A stretch of 64,000 nucleotides of DNA, taken from contig NZ_JBNYXW010000021.1 of the NCBI RefSeq assembly GCF_051380875.1, positions 1 to 64,000 of the forward strand, in the 5' to 3' direction. Position numbers and translations under genes: made by a program. The notes beneath the pieces are model-generated. The model was not told the DNA's origin, ran no database searches, and saw only the letters and a program-made list of their open reading frames with translations. This DNA comes from Janthinobacterium sp051380875. GTDB taxonomy: Bacteria; Pseudomonadota; Gammaproteobacteria; Burkholderiales; Burkholderiaceae_D. Positions 40,610 to 49,085 of this stretch are shown one piece after another (position 1 is the stretch's first letter; each line of letters begins with the position of its first letter).

Positions 40610-41770
40610 TCAGGCCGCCTTTTTCTGCGCGGTTGCCGGCACAATATCACTGGCCATGACTTCGCCAAAGGGTCCCGTCAAGGATTGTTCGCCCACGGCC
40701 TTGCCCTTGCCCAGCAGCGGGAACACCAGTTCGGCGAAGCGGTACGATTCTTCCAGGTGCGGGTAGCCCGAGAAAATGAAAGTGTCGATGCCCAGGTCCG
40801 CGTATTCCTGCATGCGCGCCACCACCGTTTGGGCGTCGCCAACGAGTGCCGTACCGGCTCCGCCGCGCACCAGGCCCACGCCGGCCCACAGATTGGGCGA
40901 CACTTCGAGCTTGTCGCGCCGCCCGCCATGCAGGGCGGCCATGCGCTGCTGGCCCACGGAATCCATCTTGCCCAACGACGTTTGCGCCTTGGCGATGATG
41001 TCGTCATCGAGGTGGCTGATCAATTCCTCTGCCGCGCGCCAGGCCGCCTCGTTGGTTTCGCGCACGATCACATGCAAGCGGATGCCGAAGCGCACCGTGC
41101 GGCCACGCTTGGCGGCGCGCGCGCGGATATCGGCGATTTTCTCGGCCACGGCGGCAGGCGGCTCGCCCCAGGTCAGGTACACATCCATCTGCTCGGCCGC
41201 CAGTTCATGCGCCGGTTCCGACGAGCCGCCGAAATACAGCGGCGGATACGGCTTTTGCACGGGCGGATACAGCGTTTTCGCCCCCTTCACCTGGATATGC
41301 TTGCCCTCGAAATCGTAGCCGGCCGCGCCACCTTCGCCGGCCAGCGTGGCGCGCCACACCTTGATGAATTCATCCGATATTTCGTAGCGTTTGGCATGGT
41401 CGGCAAACAGGCCGTCCGCTTCCAGTTCGCCCTGGTCGCCGCCCGTGACGACATTGATCAACAAGCGGCCATTCGACAGGCGGTCAAAGGTCGAGGCCAT
41501 GCGCACGGCCAGGCCGGGCGTGGACAAGCCTGGGCGCACGGCGACGAGGAATTTCAACTTGTGCGTCACGCTAATCAGGGACGACGCCACCACCCATGCA
41601 TCTTCGCAGGAGCGGCCCGTGGGCAGCAGCACGCCGTCGTAACCCAGCGTATCGGCGGCAACAGCCACCTGGCGCAAATAATCGGCATCGACGGGGCGCG
41701 CGCCCTGCGAGGTGCCCAGGTAACGGCTGTCGCCGTGGGTAGGAATGAACCAGAAGACATTCAATGACAT
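40610..41770 (-). CDS. ssuD: FMNH2-dependent alkanesulfonate monooxygenase
   Basis: A 386-residue bacterial-luciferase-family enzyme that releases sulfite from alkanesulfonates. The N-terminus NVFWFIPTHGDSRYLG and the regions RPGLSTPGLAVRMASTFDRLSNGRL, VTGGDQGE and YLTWGEPP are typical of SsuD. Its length is close to the usual 380. It needs FMNH2, expected from SsuE encoded two genes upstream in the same operon. Confidence 0.96.
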   Translation of the reverse strand: MSLNVFWFIPTHGDSRYLGTSQGARPVDADYLRQVAVAADTLGYDGVLLPTGRSCEDAWVVASSLISVTHKLKFLVAVRPGLSTPGLAVRMASTFDRLSNGRLLINVVTGGDQGELEADGLFADHAKRYEISDEFIKVWRATLAGEGGAAGYDFEGKHIQVKGAKTLYPPVQKPYPPLYFGGSSEPAHELAAEQMDVYLTWGEPPAAVAEKIADIRARAAKRGRTVRFGIRLHVIVRETNEAAWRAAEELISHLDDDIIAKAQTSLGKMDSVGQQRMAALHGGRRDKLEVSPNLWAGVGLVRGGAGTALVGDAQTVVARMQEYADLGIDTFIFSGYPHLEESYRFAELVFPLLGKGKAVGEQSLTGPFGEVMASDIVPATAQKKAA

Positions 41771-41782
41771 GGTGTTCTTTCT

Positions 41783-42781
41783 TTATTTAGTGCTGGTGGC
41801 CAGCTGGCGCGCCGGCAGCAGCGCATCCTTGACAACGATCGGTTTCGGGATCAGTTTCAGGCTGGAAAATGCGTCCGCCACCCTTTGCTGCGAGGCGATG
41901 ACATCGACCGACACGGGTTTGACGCCATAGGCATAGCGCGAGGCGGCCAGCGCCACCACGTCCTTGCTCAAGCCCGTCTGTGCCGACAGGATCGTCGCCA
42001 CGTCGTCCGGGTTGTTGCGGCCCCAGTCATCGACCTTGGCCACTTCATCGAGCACGATGCGCAGGATTTCAGGATTTTTTTCGGCATAGGTGCGCGACGC
42101 CAGGTAGAACTGGTAGTTCGCCACCAGCCCCTTGCCATCGGCCAGCACGCGGGCGCCCAGCTGCTTTTCGGCAGCCGCCAGGAACGGGTCCCAGATAGCC
42201 CAGGCATCCACGCTGCCACGCTCGAAGGCGGCGCGCGCATCGGCCGGCGGCAGGAACACGGGCTGGAAGTCGGCATACGCGACGCCGGCCTTTTCCAGTG
42301 CTTTTAACAGCAGGTAGTGCACATTCGAGCCCTTGTTCAGGGCGATCTTCTTGCCCTTCAAATCGGCCAGCGTGCGCAGGCTGGACCCCTTGGGCACGAC
42401 GATGGCTTCACTGGCTGGCGACGCCGGTTCATTGCCGACATATACCAGGTTGGCGCCGGCCGCCTGGGCAAAGATGGGCGGCGCCTCGCCCACGCTGCCA
42501 AAATCGATGCTGCCCACGTTCAAGCCTTCGAGCAGCACGGGGCCGGCCGGGAATTCCGTCCATTTCACGCCTACGCCCTGCTCGGCCAGGCGTTTTTCCA
42601 GGGTGCCGCGCCCTTTGAGCAAGGTCAATGTGCCGTATTTCTGGTAGCCGATGCGCACTTCCGGCTTGCTTTGCGCCTGCGCCGCGACCGGCATGCCGGC
42701 CGCCATCACGCCGGCGACGGCGGCAAACAGCAGGCCCAGGGTGGTACGGCGTGAAAGGCGTTGTGCGTGGCGGTGGGTCAT
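41783..42781 (-). CDS. ssuA: Aliphatic sulfonate-binding periplasmic protein
   Basis: A 332-residue solute-binding protein. A signal peptide with twin arginines (LSRRTTLGLLFAAVAG) is cleaved near AQAQS, about residue 37. The mature protein begins KPEVRIGYQKYGTLTLLKG, typical of SsuA. It lies 24 bp after ssuE and 12 bp before ssuD. Confidence 0.93.
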   Translation of the reverse strand: MTHRHAQRLSRRTTLGLLFAAVAGVMAAGMPVAAQAQSKPEVRIGYQKYGTLTLLKGRGTLEKRLAEQGVGVKWTEFPAGPVLLEGLNVGSIDFGSVGEAPPIFAQAAGANLVYVGNEPASPASEAIVVPKGSSLRTLADLKGKKIALNKGSNVHYLLLKALEKAGVAYADFQPVFLPPADARAAFERGSVDAWAIWDPFLAAAEKQLGARVLADGKGLVANYQFYLASRTYAEKNPEILRIVLDEVAKVDDWGRNNPDDVATILSAQTGLSKDVVALAASRYAYGVKPVSVDVIASQQRVADAFSSLKLIPKPIVVKDALLPARQLATSTK

Positions 42782-42805
42782 GGCGGTTCCTTGGTCGATG
42801 GATGG

Positions 42806-43438
42806 TCAGGCGGTTTGAAATTGGGGCGCGTAAGGCTGCTCGTGCAGCGAACGGCCGGGCAGATATGGATCGAGTGCGGCGGCCACCGGTGCGGGCGGGC
42901 GCTGGCCCTGCAGCACGAACAGCCCGGAGGACAATTCATCGATGCCGGCCTGCACGCGGGCGGCAATCGGCGCGTCCAGGCTCAGACCGCGCTCTTCGTG
43001 CCAGGCCAGCTGCTGCGCATTGGCATAAATGCTGGTGAAGACTTGCTTGGCGCCCAGCGCATGCAGCACGGGGCGCAGCGCATAATCGAGCGCCAGGGTG
43101 TGGGCATGGCCGCCACCCGTGGCCAGCGGCAGCACCAGCTTGCCGGCCAGGCCATCTTGCGGCAGCAGGTCGAGGAAAGCTTTCAGCAAGCCCGTATATG
43201 CCGCCTTGTAGATCGGCGTGGCGATCACGATGGCGTCGGCGTCAGCCACGGCGCGCACGGCATGGGCAATCGCCACGTCGTCGTAGTCGGCCAGCAGCAA
43301 GGCACGCGCAGGCAGGTCGCGCACCTGCAGCTTGCTGTAGCTGTGGCCCTGCAGCGCCAGCTGCTCGCCAATATGCAGCAGCAAACGGCTGGAACTCGAT
43401 GGGTGTTGCGGGCTACCGCCCAATAACAAGATGCTCAT
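42806..43438 (-). CDS. ssuE: NAD(P)H-dependent FMN reductase
   Basis: A 210-residue flavodoxin-like reductase that supplies FMNH2 to SsuD. It has the phosphate-binding opening ILLLGGSPQHPSSSSRLL, the motif ATPIYKAAYTGLLKAFLDLLP and LPLATGGGHAH. It is the first gene of the minus-strand ssuEADCB operon, with the putative sulfur operator about 95 bp upstream. Confidence 0.94.
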   Translation of the reverse strand: MSILLLGGSPQHPSSSSRLLLHIGEQLALQGHSYSKLQVRDLPARALLLADYDDVAIAHAVRAVADADAIVIATPIYKAAYTGLLKAFLDLLPQDGLAGKLVLPLATGGGHAHTLALDYALRPVLHALGAKQVFTSIYANAQQLAWHEERGLSLDAPIAARVQAGIDELSSGLFVLQGQRPPAPVAAALDPYLPGRSLHEQPYAPQFQTA

Positions 43439-43533
43439 GTGATGCCCGTCCCTGTGCGTTATCGAAAGTGGATCTACTCGGATGCTTGCAGCCTATCGCC
43501 ATCAGGCGCCGGACAAAACGAATGCTTTCGCGC

Positions 43534-43560
43534 TTTGATATGCGTTTTCCGACTATCCAG
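43534..43560. promoter_or_regulatory. Putative sulfur-regulon operator between ssuE and the DszC-like gene
   Basis: TTTGATATGCG, five bases, then CGACTATCCAG: the left half is identical to the half-site of the perfect palindrome at 52614-52646, and the right half matches it in seven of eleven positions at the same spacing. It sits in the divergent gap, 96 bp before ssuE and 133 bp before the other gene. Confidence 0.55.
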
Positions 43561-43607
43561 GCCCGACGCCCCGCACCGCATCGCGTTCGGCCCACAGCGG
43601 CTTTTTT

Positions 43608-43618
43608 CGCATATCCAT
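43608..43618. promoter_or_regulatory. Second half-site of the putative sulfur operator
   Basis: CGCATATCCAT resembles the right half-site CGCATATCAAA (nine of eleven) and lies 75 bp before the DszC-like gene. No matching left half is found five bases away. Confidence 0.4.
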
Positions 43619-43692
43619 CTGCGGTTTTCTTCGTGTACGGCGCGCGCACGGCGGTGCAATATCAGCTTCATCGTCTTTCTGGAATTACCCCA

Positions 43693-44907
43693 ATGTCTAG
43701 CGCTTTTCTGCATTCCTCCCGCTCCACCGCCCCCGCACCGGCACCGCTGCAAGACGCCATCGGCATCGCCACCTTGCTCGCTGCGCGCCTGGCCGAAACG
43801 GCCAACGCCCGCGACCAGGCCGGCGGCCATGCGGCGCAAGAACGCGAATGGCTGCGCGAATCGGGCTTGCTGACTTTATCCATCCCTGTGGAATTCGGCG
43901 GCCAGGGTGCTTCCTGGCCCCTCGTATACCAGGTGATCCGCATCCTGGCGCGCGCCGACAGCGCACTGGCGCATGTCTTCGGCTTCCACCATTTGCAGCT
44001 GGCTGGCCTGCAGCTGTATGGCAGCGCGCTGCAGCAGCGCCGCCTGCTCGCGCTGACCGTCGACGAGCGCCTGTTCTGGGGCAATGCATTGAATCCGCTC
44101 GACAAACGCGTCACTGCCACAGACAGCGAAGACGGTTTTATCCTCGATGGCATGAAGAGTTTTTCTTCCGGCTCCGTGGGCTCGGACTGGCTGACCGTCT
44201 CCGCCTGGCATGCGCCCACGCAGACGGCGCTAATCGCCGCCCTGCCCACGCGCCAGGACGGCGTGCAGGTACAGGCTGACTGGGACGCCTTCGGCCAGCG
44301 CCAGACGGACAGCGGCAATGTGCATTTCCAAGGGGTCGCCCTGCCGCAAGAGCTGGTGCTGCAAGCGCCCGCGCAAGCGGCCACGCCCCAAGCCAGCGTG
44401 CGCTCGCAGATCGCGCAGCTGATCATGGCCAACCTGTATCTGGGCATTGCCGAAGGGGCGTTCGAGGCGGCGCGCCGCTACACGGGCGAACAGGCAAAGG
44501 CCTGGTTTGCCTCGGGCGTGGCGCAGGCCACGGACGACCCATTGATACAGCACCGCTACGGCCAGTTGTGGCTGCTGCTGCGCCCCGCGCAAGTGCTGGC
44601 CGACGGCGCGGCGCAGGAACTCGAAGCGGTGTTTCGCAAGGGCGCGCTGGTCACGGCGCGCGAACGGGGCTTGCTGGCCGTGTCCGTGGCCGAAGCCAAA
44701 TGCCTGGCGCACAAGGCGGGTCTGGAGATCAGCAGCCAGATGTTCGAACTAACGGGCGCGCGCTCCACCTCGGCCCAGTATGGATTCGACCGCTACTGGC
44801 GCAATGTGCGCGTGCACACCCTGCACGACCCCATCGACTACAAGCTGCGCGACCTGGGACGCTTTGCCTTGAGCGGCACCGTGCCCGAGCCGACCGCTTA
44901 TTCGTGA
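43693..44907 (+). CDS. SfnB/DszC-type acyl-CoA-dehydrogenase-fold flavoprotein of sulfur acquisition
   Basis: A 404-residue protein of the acyl-CoA dehydrogenase fold without the catalytic YEGT glutamate motif. Instead the C-terminus reads QYGFDRYWRNVRVHTLHDPIDYKLRDLG, the hallmark of the DszC/SfnB/SfnC group of flavin-dependent monooxygenases that act on organosulfur compounds. Other regions (LSIPVEFGGQGASWPLVYQ, SFSSGSVGSDWLTVSAW) agree. It leads the plus-strand half of the sulfur island, divergent from ssuE. Sulfur-compound oxidation is likely; the exact substrate is unknown. Confidence 0.85.
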   Translation: MSSAFLHSSRSTAPAPAPLQDAIGIATLLAARLAETANARDQAGGHAAQEREWLRESGLLTLSIPVEFGGQGASWPLVYQVIRILARADSALAHVFGFHHLQLAGLQLYGSALQQRRLLALTVDERLFWGNALNPLDKRVTATDSEDGFILDGMKSFSSGSVGSDWLTVSAWHAPTQTALIAALPTRQDGVQVQADWDAFGQRQTDSGNVHFQGVALPQELVLQAPAQAATPQASVRSQIAQLIMANLYLGIAEGAFEAARRYTGEQAKAWFASGVAQATDDPLIQHRYGQLWLLLRPAQVLADGAAQELEAVFRKGALVTARERGLLAVSVAEAKCLAHKAGLEISSQMFELTGARSTSAQYGFDRYWRNVRVHTLHDPIDYKLRDLGRFALSGTVPEPTAYS

Positions 44908-44914
44908 CATCACC

Positions 44915-44943
44915 TGGGCTCAGACCCGCCGGGTCTGACCCCA
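44915..44943. repeat. Palindromic intergenic element
   Basis: TGGGCTCAGACCC (44915-44927), a GCC loop, then a 13-base right arm that pairs at 12 of 13 positions. It begins seven bases after the DszC-like stop. No T-run follows, so it is either an mRNA-stabilising or terminating hairpin or a copy of a repeat family. I recall GGGTCTGACCC-type palindromes as frequent in Oxalobacteraceae intergenic DNA, but cannot verify that here. Confidence 0.55.
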
Positions 44944-44993
44944 GCATCTGCTGTTGGGTTTTATTGATACTCCATTCAATCAAAGGAACTGCC

Positions 44994-45833
44994 ATGACCA
45001 TCGCCCGCCGCACCATACTGCTTACCGCCCTGACCCTGGCCCTGGCCAGCAACTTCGTCCATGCCAAGGACCCGAAAGATATCACCATCGGCACCAGCGC
45101 CGGGCCGTACGCGGACCAGATCAAGCTGGGCATCAAGCCGATCCTGGAAAAACAGGGCTACAAGGTCAAGCTGGTCGAATTCAACGACTACATCCAGCCC
45201 AACTTTGCGCTGGCCGAGGGTTCGCTCGACGCCAACGTCTTCCAGCACATCGTCTACCTGAAGAAATTCGCGGCCGAACACAAGCTGGCCCTGACGGACC
45301 TGATCACTATTCCCACGGCGCCAATCGCCATCTACAGCAAGAAGCACAAGACGCTGGACGATGTGAAGGAAGGCACGACGGTGGGCTTGCCGAACGACCC
45401 GACCAACCAGGCACGCGCGCTGGTACTGCTCGACCAGTTGAAATGGGTCAAGCTGCGCAGCAATTTTGACCCCGTGCGCGCATCGGAAAAGGATATCGCC
45501 ATCAACACGAAGAAAATCAAGCTGCTGCCGCTGGAAGCGGCGCAGCTGCCACGCTCGCTGGGCGACACCGATTATTCTTTCATTAACGGCAATTACGCGC
45601 TGGCGTCGGGACTGAAACTGACGGATGCGCTGGTGGCCGAGAAAATTTCGCCCAACTACATCAACCTGGTGGCCATACGCACGGCCGACAAGGACAAGCA
45701 GTTCGCGAAAGACCTCGCGGCCGCCTACCGCTCGCGCGAATTCCTGGACATCACGAATAAACACTTTGCCGGCTATTCGAAACCCGATTATCAGCAAGCC
45801 TTGCAGACGGCGGCCAACTCCGTGAGCAAATAA
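44994..45833 (+). CDS. NlpA/MetQ-type ABC substrate-binding protein
   Basis: A 279-residue exported protein with a signal peptide cleaved near VHA-KDP (residue 24; no lipobox Cys). The NlpA/MetQ family features include ITIGTSAGPYADQIK, EFNDYIQPNFALAEGSLDANVFQH and TVGLPNDPTNQARAL. Relatives bind methionine. No MetN/MetI genes are adjacent, so it may feed the second sulfonate-type ABC permease or bind another sulfur compound. It starts behind AAAGGA. Confidence 0.9.
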   Translation: MTIARRTILLTALTLALASNFVHAKDPKDITIGTSAGPYADQIKLGIKPILEKQGYKVKLVEFNDYIQPNFALAEGSLDANVFQHIVYLKKFAAEHKLALTDLITIPTAPIAIYSKKHKTLDDVKEGTTVGLPNDPTNQARALVLLDQLKWVKLRSNFDPVRASEKDIAINTKKIKLLPLEAAQLPRSLGDTDYSFINGNYALASGLKLTDALVAEKISPNYINLVAIRTADKDKQFAKDLAAAYRSREFLDITNKHFAGYSKPDYQQALQTAANSVSK

Positions 45834-45836
45834 ACC

Positions 45837-47228
45837 ATGCGCAAGACGATACGCTTCAACGCCTTCCAGATGAATACCGTGGGCCACCAGTCGCCGGGAC
45901 TGTGGACGCATGCGCGCGACCGCAGCCACCGCTACACCGATCCCGCGCACTGGACGGAGCTGGCGCGGCTGCTGGAAGCGGGCCTGTTCGATGCGGTTTT
46001 TCTCGCCGACGTGCTGGGCGTATATGACGTGTACCGGGGCAGCCTGGATGCGGCCCTGGAGCACGGCGTGCAGGTGCCGCTGAACGATCCGCTGGCGCTG
46101 GTGCCCATCATGGCGCAAGCGACTTCGCACCTGGGTTTCGGCGTCACCTGCGCCCTCACCTACGAGCATCCGTACACGTTTGCGCGGCGCATTTCGACCC
46201 TGGACCATCTGACGGGCGGGCGCATCGGCTGGAATATCGTCACCGGCTACCTCGATAGCGCGGCGCGCAACCTGGGCTTGACACAGCAGCTGGGCCACGA
46301 TGCGCGCTATGACCTGGCCGACGAATACCTCGACGTCGTCTACAAGCTGTGGGAAAAGAGCTGGGATGACGACGCCGTCGTCAACGACAAGGCGCGCGGC
46401 ATCTACGCCGATCCGGCGCGCGTGCATGCGATCAATCACGTGGGCCGCCATTACCAGGTGCCCGGCATCCATTTGTGCGAACCGTCGCCGCAGCGCACGC
46501 CGCTGCTGTACCAGGCGGGCACTTCGCCGCGCGGCACGCGCTTTGCGGCGCGCCACGCGGAAGCGACCTTTGTCAGTGGCCCCAGCAAGACCGTGGTCAA
46601 GCGCTACGCGGACGACTTGCGCGCCGCCGTGCGCCTGGCGGGCCGCGACGGCGATGCGCTGCTGATTTACGCGCAGGCGCTGGTCATCACGGGCGCCACC
46701 GAAGCGGACGCACGCGCAAAACATGCCGACTATTTGCGCCATATCAATATCGAGGCGGCGCTGGTGCTGCTGTCCGGCTGGACGGGCGTCGATTTCAGCC
46801 GCTACCGGCTCGACGCCACCATCGAGTACATCGATTCGGACGCTGGCCGCTCGGCATTGGCATCGTTCAGCCAGGCCGACCCGCATCGCAGCTGGACGGT
46901 GCGCGAGGCAGCCGAATACATCGGCCTTGGCGGGCGTGGCCCCGTGTTTGTGGGAGATGCACGGCAGGTGGCGGACCAGATGGAAGCCTGGATGGACGAG
47001 ACGGGCATCGACGGCTTTAATCTGGCCTTCGCCGTGGCGCACGACAGCATGGCCGACGTGGTGGCCTACATCGTGCCGGAACTGCAGCGGCGCGGCCGCT
47101 ACCGCAGCAGCTACGAAGAAGGCACGCTGCGCCACAAGGTCTTCGGCCAGGGCCCGCGCTTGCCGGCCGGCCATGCGGGACGCCAGGTCAGCATCTCGCC
47201 CGAAGCCGGCACACTGGCTGCGGCCTGA
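45837..47228 (+). CDS. NtaA/SnaA/DmoA-type FMN-dependent monooxygenase
   Basis: A 463-residue luciferase-like monooxygenase of the NtaA/SnaA/SoxA group, longer than SsuD. Motifs: FNAFQMNTVGHQSPGLWTH at the N-terminus, FGVTCALTYEHPYTFARRISTLDHLTGGRIGWNIVTG, and LYQAGTSPRGTRFAARHAEATF. Family members oxidise nitrilotriacetate, dimethyl sulfide or other small organics with FMNH2. Starting three bases after the MetQ-like stop and within a sulfur cluster, an organosulfur substrate is most likely. It needs a flavin reductase, for which SsuE is the only candidate here. Confidence 0.9.
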   Translation: MRKTIRFNAFQMNTVGHQSPGLWTHARDRSHRYTDPAHWTELARLLEAGLFDAVFLADVLGVYDVYRGSLDAALEHGVQVPLNDPLALVPIMAQATSHLGFGVTCALTYEHPYTFARRISTLDHLTGGRIGWNIVTGYLDSAARNLGLTQQLGHDARYDLADEYLDVVYKLWEKSWDDDAVVNDKARGIYADPARVHAINHVGRHYQVPGIHLCEPSPQRTPLLYQAGTSPRGTRFAARHAEATFVSGPSKTVVKRYADDLRAAVRLAGRDGDALLIYAQALVITGATEADARAKHADYLRHINIEAALVLLSGWTGVDFSRYRLDATIEYIDSDAGRSALASFSQADPHRSWTVREAAEYIGLGGRGPVFVGDARQVADQMEAWMDETGIDGFNLAFAVAHDSMADVVAYIVPELQRRGRYRSSYEEGTLRHKVFGQGPRLPAGHAGRQVSISPEAGTLAAA

Positions 47229-47256
47229 AGCATCACTCCCCCCACTCAAGGACACC

Positions 47257-48240
47257 ATGAAACGCAGAACCGTCTTGCAACTGGCCGCCACCGGCGCCGC
47301 CATCACCGCCCTGCCCACCCTTGCCTCCGCTGCGGCGCCCCTGAAGGAGCTGCGCCTCGACTACGCCTACTACTCGCCCACCAGCCTGGTCTTGCGCCGC
47401 TTCGGCTGGCTGGAAGAAGCATTCAAGCCCGATGGCACCAGCATCAAGTGGGTGCTCAGCGCGGGCAGCAACCGCGCGCTCGAATACCTGAACGCCAACA
47501 GCATCGACATCGGTTCGAGCGCCGGCCTGGCCGCCCTGCTGGCCCGGGCCAACGGCAATCCCATCCGCGCACCGTATATTTTTTCGCGCCCCGAGTGGAC
47601 GGCGCTGGTGGTGCGCAAGGATAGTCCCATCCGCAGCATCGCCGATTTGAAGGGCAAGAAAGTGGCCGCCACCAAGGGCACCGATCCGTATCTGTTCCTG
47701 CTGCGCGCACTGAAAACGGCGGGCCTCAAGCGCGGCGATATCGAACACGTCAGCCTGCAGCATGCCGATGGCCGCGCCGCGCTGGAGCAAGGCAAGGTCG
47801 ATGCCTGGGCCGGCCTCGATCCGCACATGGCCGCCAGCGAACTGGAATCGGGTTCGCGCCTGATCTACCGCAACGTGGCCTTCAATACCTACGGCTTCCT
47901 GAACGTGCGCGAAGATTTCCTGGCCAGCCGGCCGGCCGAAACGGGCAAGGTGATACAAGCCTACGAAAGGGCGCGCGCCTGGATACGCGCCAACCCGGGC
48001 GAGGCGGCGAAAATCCTGTCTGAGGAAGCCAAGGTCAGCCTGCCGGTAGCGCTGCTGCAGATAAAACTGCGCAGTGACTTCAGCAATCCGCAGCCCTCCA
48101 GCGAACACCTCAAGGCATTGCTGGCGGCCGCGCCCATCCTCGCCGATGAAGCGCTGGTCAAGCCCGGCGCCGACTTGAACCGCGCCATCGCAGAGCTGGT
48201 CGACACGCGCTTCGCCCAGCCCTACATCGCCAAGGCATAG
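47257..48240 (+). CDS. SsuA-like sulfonate-binding protein, second system
   Basis: A 327-residue solute-binding protein with a signal peptide (KRRTVLQLAATGAAIT, cleaved near ASA at about 25) and LRLDYAYYSPTSLVLRRFGWLEE. Residues about 55-230 carry the SsuA/TauA fold (SAGSNRALEYLNANSIDIGSSAGLAALLARANG, DLKGKKVAATKGTDPYLFLLRAL). It starts behind AAGGA in the plus-strand sulfur operon and precedes its own permease and ATPase. Confidence 0.9.
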   Translation: MKRRTVLQLAATGAAITALPTLASAAAPLKELRLDYAYYSPTSLVLRRFGWLEEAFKPDGTSIKWVLSAGSNRALEYLNANSIDIGSSAGLAALLARANGNPIRAPYIFSRPEWTALVVRKDSPIRSIADLKGKKVAATKGTDPYLFLLRALKTAGLKRGDIEHVSLQHADGRAALEQGKVDAWAGLDPHMAASELESGSRLIYRNVAFNTYGFLNVREDFLASRPAETGKVIQAYERARAWIRANPGEAAKILSEEAKVSLPVALLQIKLRSDFSNPQPSSEHLKALLAAAPILADEALVKPGADLNRAIAELVDTRFAQPYIAKA

Positions 48241-48248
48241 CTAACACC

Positions 48249-49070
48249 ATGGCCAGACAACTACTCAGCGCAGCCCATGCCGAGCAAGACGCGATCGCGC
48301 CGCGCCGCCTGCTTTTGCCACGCGCGGCCTGGGGTTTGCTACTGCCGGGCGTTGCGCTGCTGGCGGCGGAAATTGGCGTGCGCACGGGCGCCATTCCCGC
48401 CAACCTGCTGCCTGCGCCCAGCGACATCGCCGCCACCGTCGCAGACCTGTCGCGCCACGGCCTGGCCGGCCACGTGCTGGCCAGCAGCGTGCGCGTGGCC
48501 ATCGGTTTTACCGGCGGCGCCCTGCTGGCCATCGTGCTGGGGGCGGCCGTCGGTTTGAACAGCAAGGTGGAGGCGCTGCTGGACCCTACGTTCCAGGCAC
48601 TGCGCGCCATTCCTTCGCTGGCCTGGGTGCCATTGCTGCTGCTGTGGCTGGGCATTGATGAAGCGCCTAAGCTGGTCCTGATCGGCATCGGCGCCTTCTT
48701 CCCCGTGTACATGGGCGTGGCCTCGGGCATCCGCGACGTGGACCGCAAGCTGATCGACGCGGCCCGCCTGTACCGCTTGAGCCGCCCCGCGCTGGCGCGG
48801 CGCGTGCTGCTGCCGGCCGCCCTGCCCGCCATTTTTACGGGCTTGCGCAATGGCCTGAGCCTGGCCTGGATGTTCATGGTGGCGGCCGAGCTGATCGCCG
48901 CCAGCCAGGGCCTCGGTTATCTGCTCAGCGACGGGCGCGAAACGAGCCGCGCCGACATCGTGCTGGCTGCCATCATGCTGCTGGCCGTGCTGGGCAAGGC
49001 CAGCGACAGCCTGATGCAGCGCCTGGAAAACCGTCTGCTCGCCTGGCGCGACAGCTACACGACCATCTGA
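48249..49070 (+). CDS. SsuC-like ABC permease, second system
   Basis: A 273-residue permease with about six hydrophobic helices and the coupling-loop motif LIDAARLYRLSRPALARRVLLPAALPAIFTGLRNG. It begins nine bases after the binding-protein stop. It is paralogous to ssuC on the other strand. Confidence 0.92.
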   Translation: MARQLLSAAHAEQDAIAPRRLLLPRAAWGLLLPGVALLAAEIGVRTGAIPANLLPAPSDIAATVADLSRHGLAGHVLASSVRVAIGFTGGALLAIVLGAAVGLNSKVEALLDPTFQALRAIPSLAWVPLLLLWLGIDEAPKLVLIGIGAFFPVYMGVASGIRDVDRKLIDAARLYRLSRPALARRVLLPAALPAIFTGLRNGLSLAWMFMVAAELIAASQGLGYLLSDGRETSRADIVLAAIMLLAVLGKASDSLMQRLENRLLAWRDSYTTI

Positions 49071-49085
49071 CGAAAGCGGCCCCGC

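Noticed and set aside
44976..47318. A 780-codon minus-strand open frame across the MetQ-like and NtaA-like genes
   Set aside because: It is antisense to two well-recognised genes and shows no domain; codon structure follows the plus strand.
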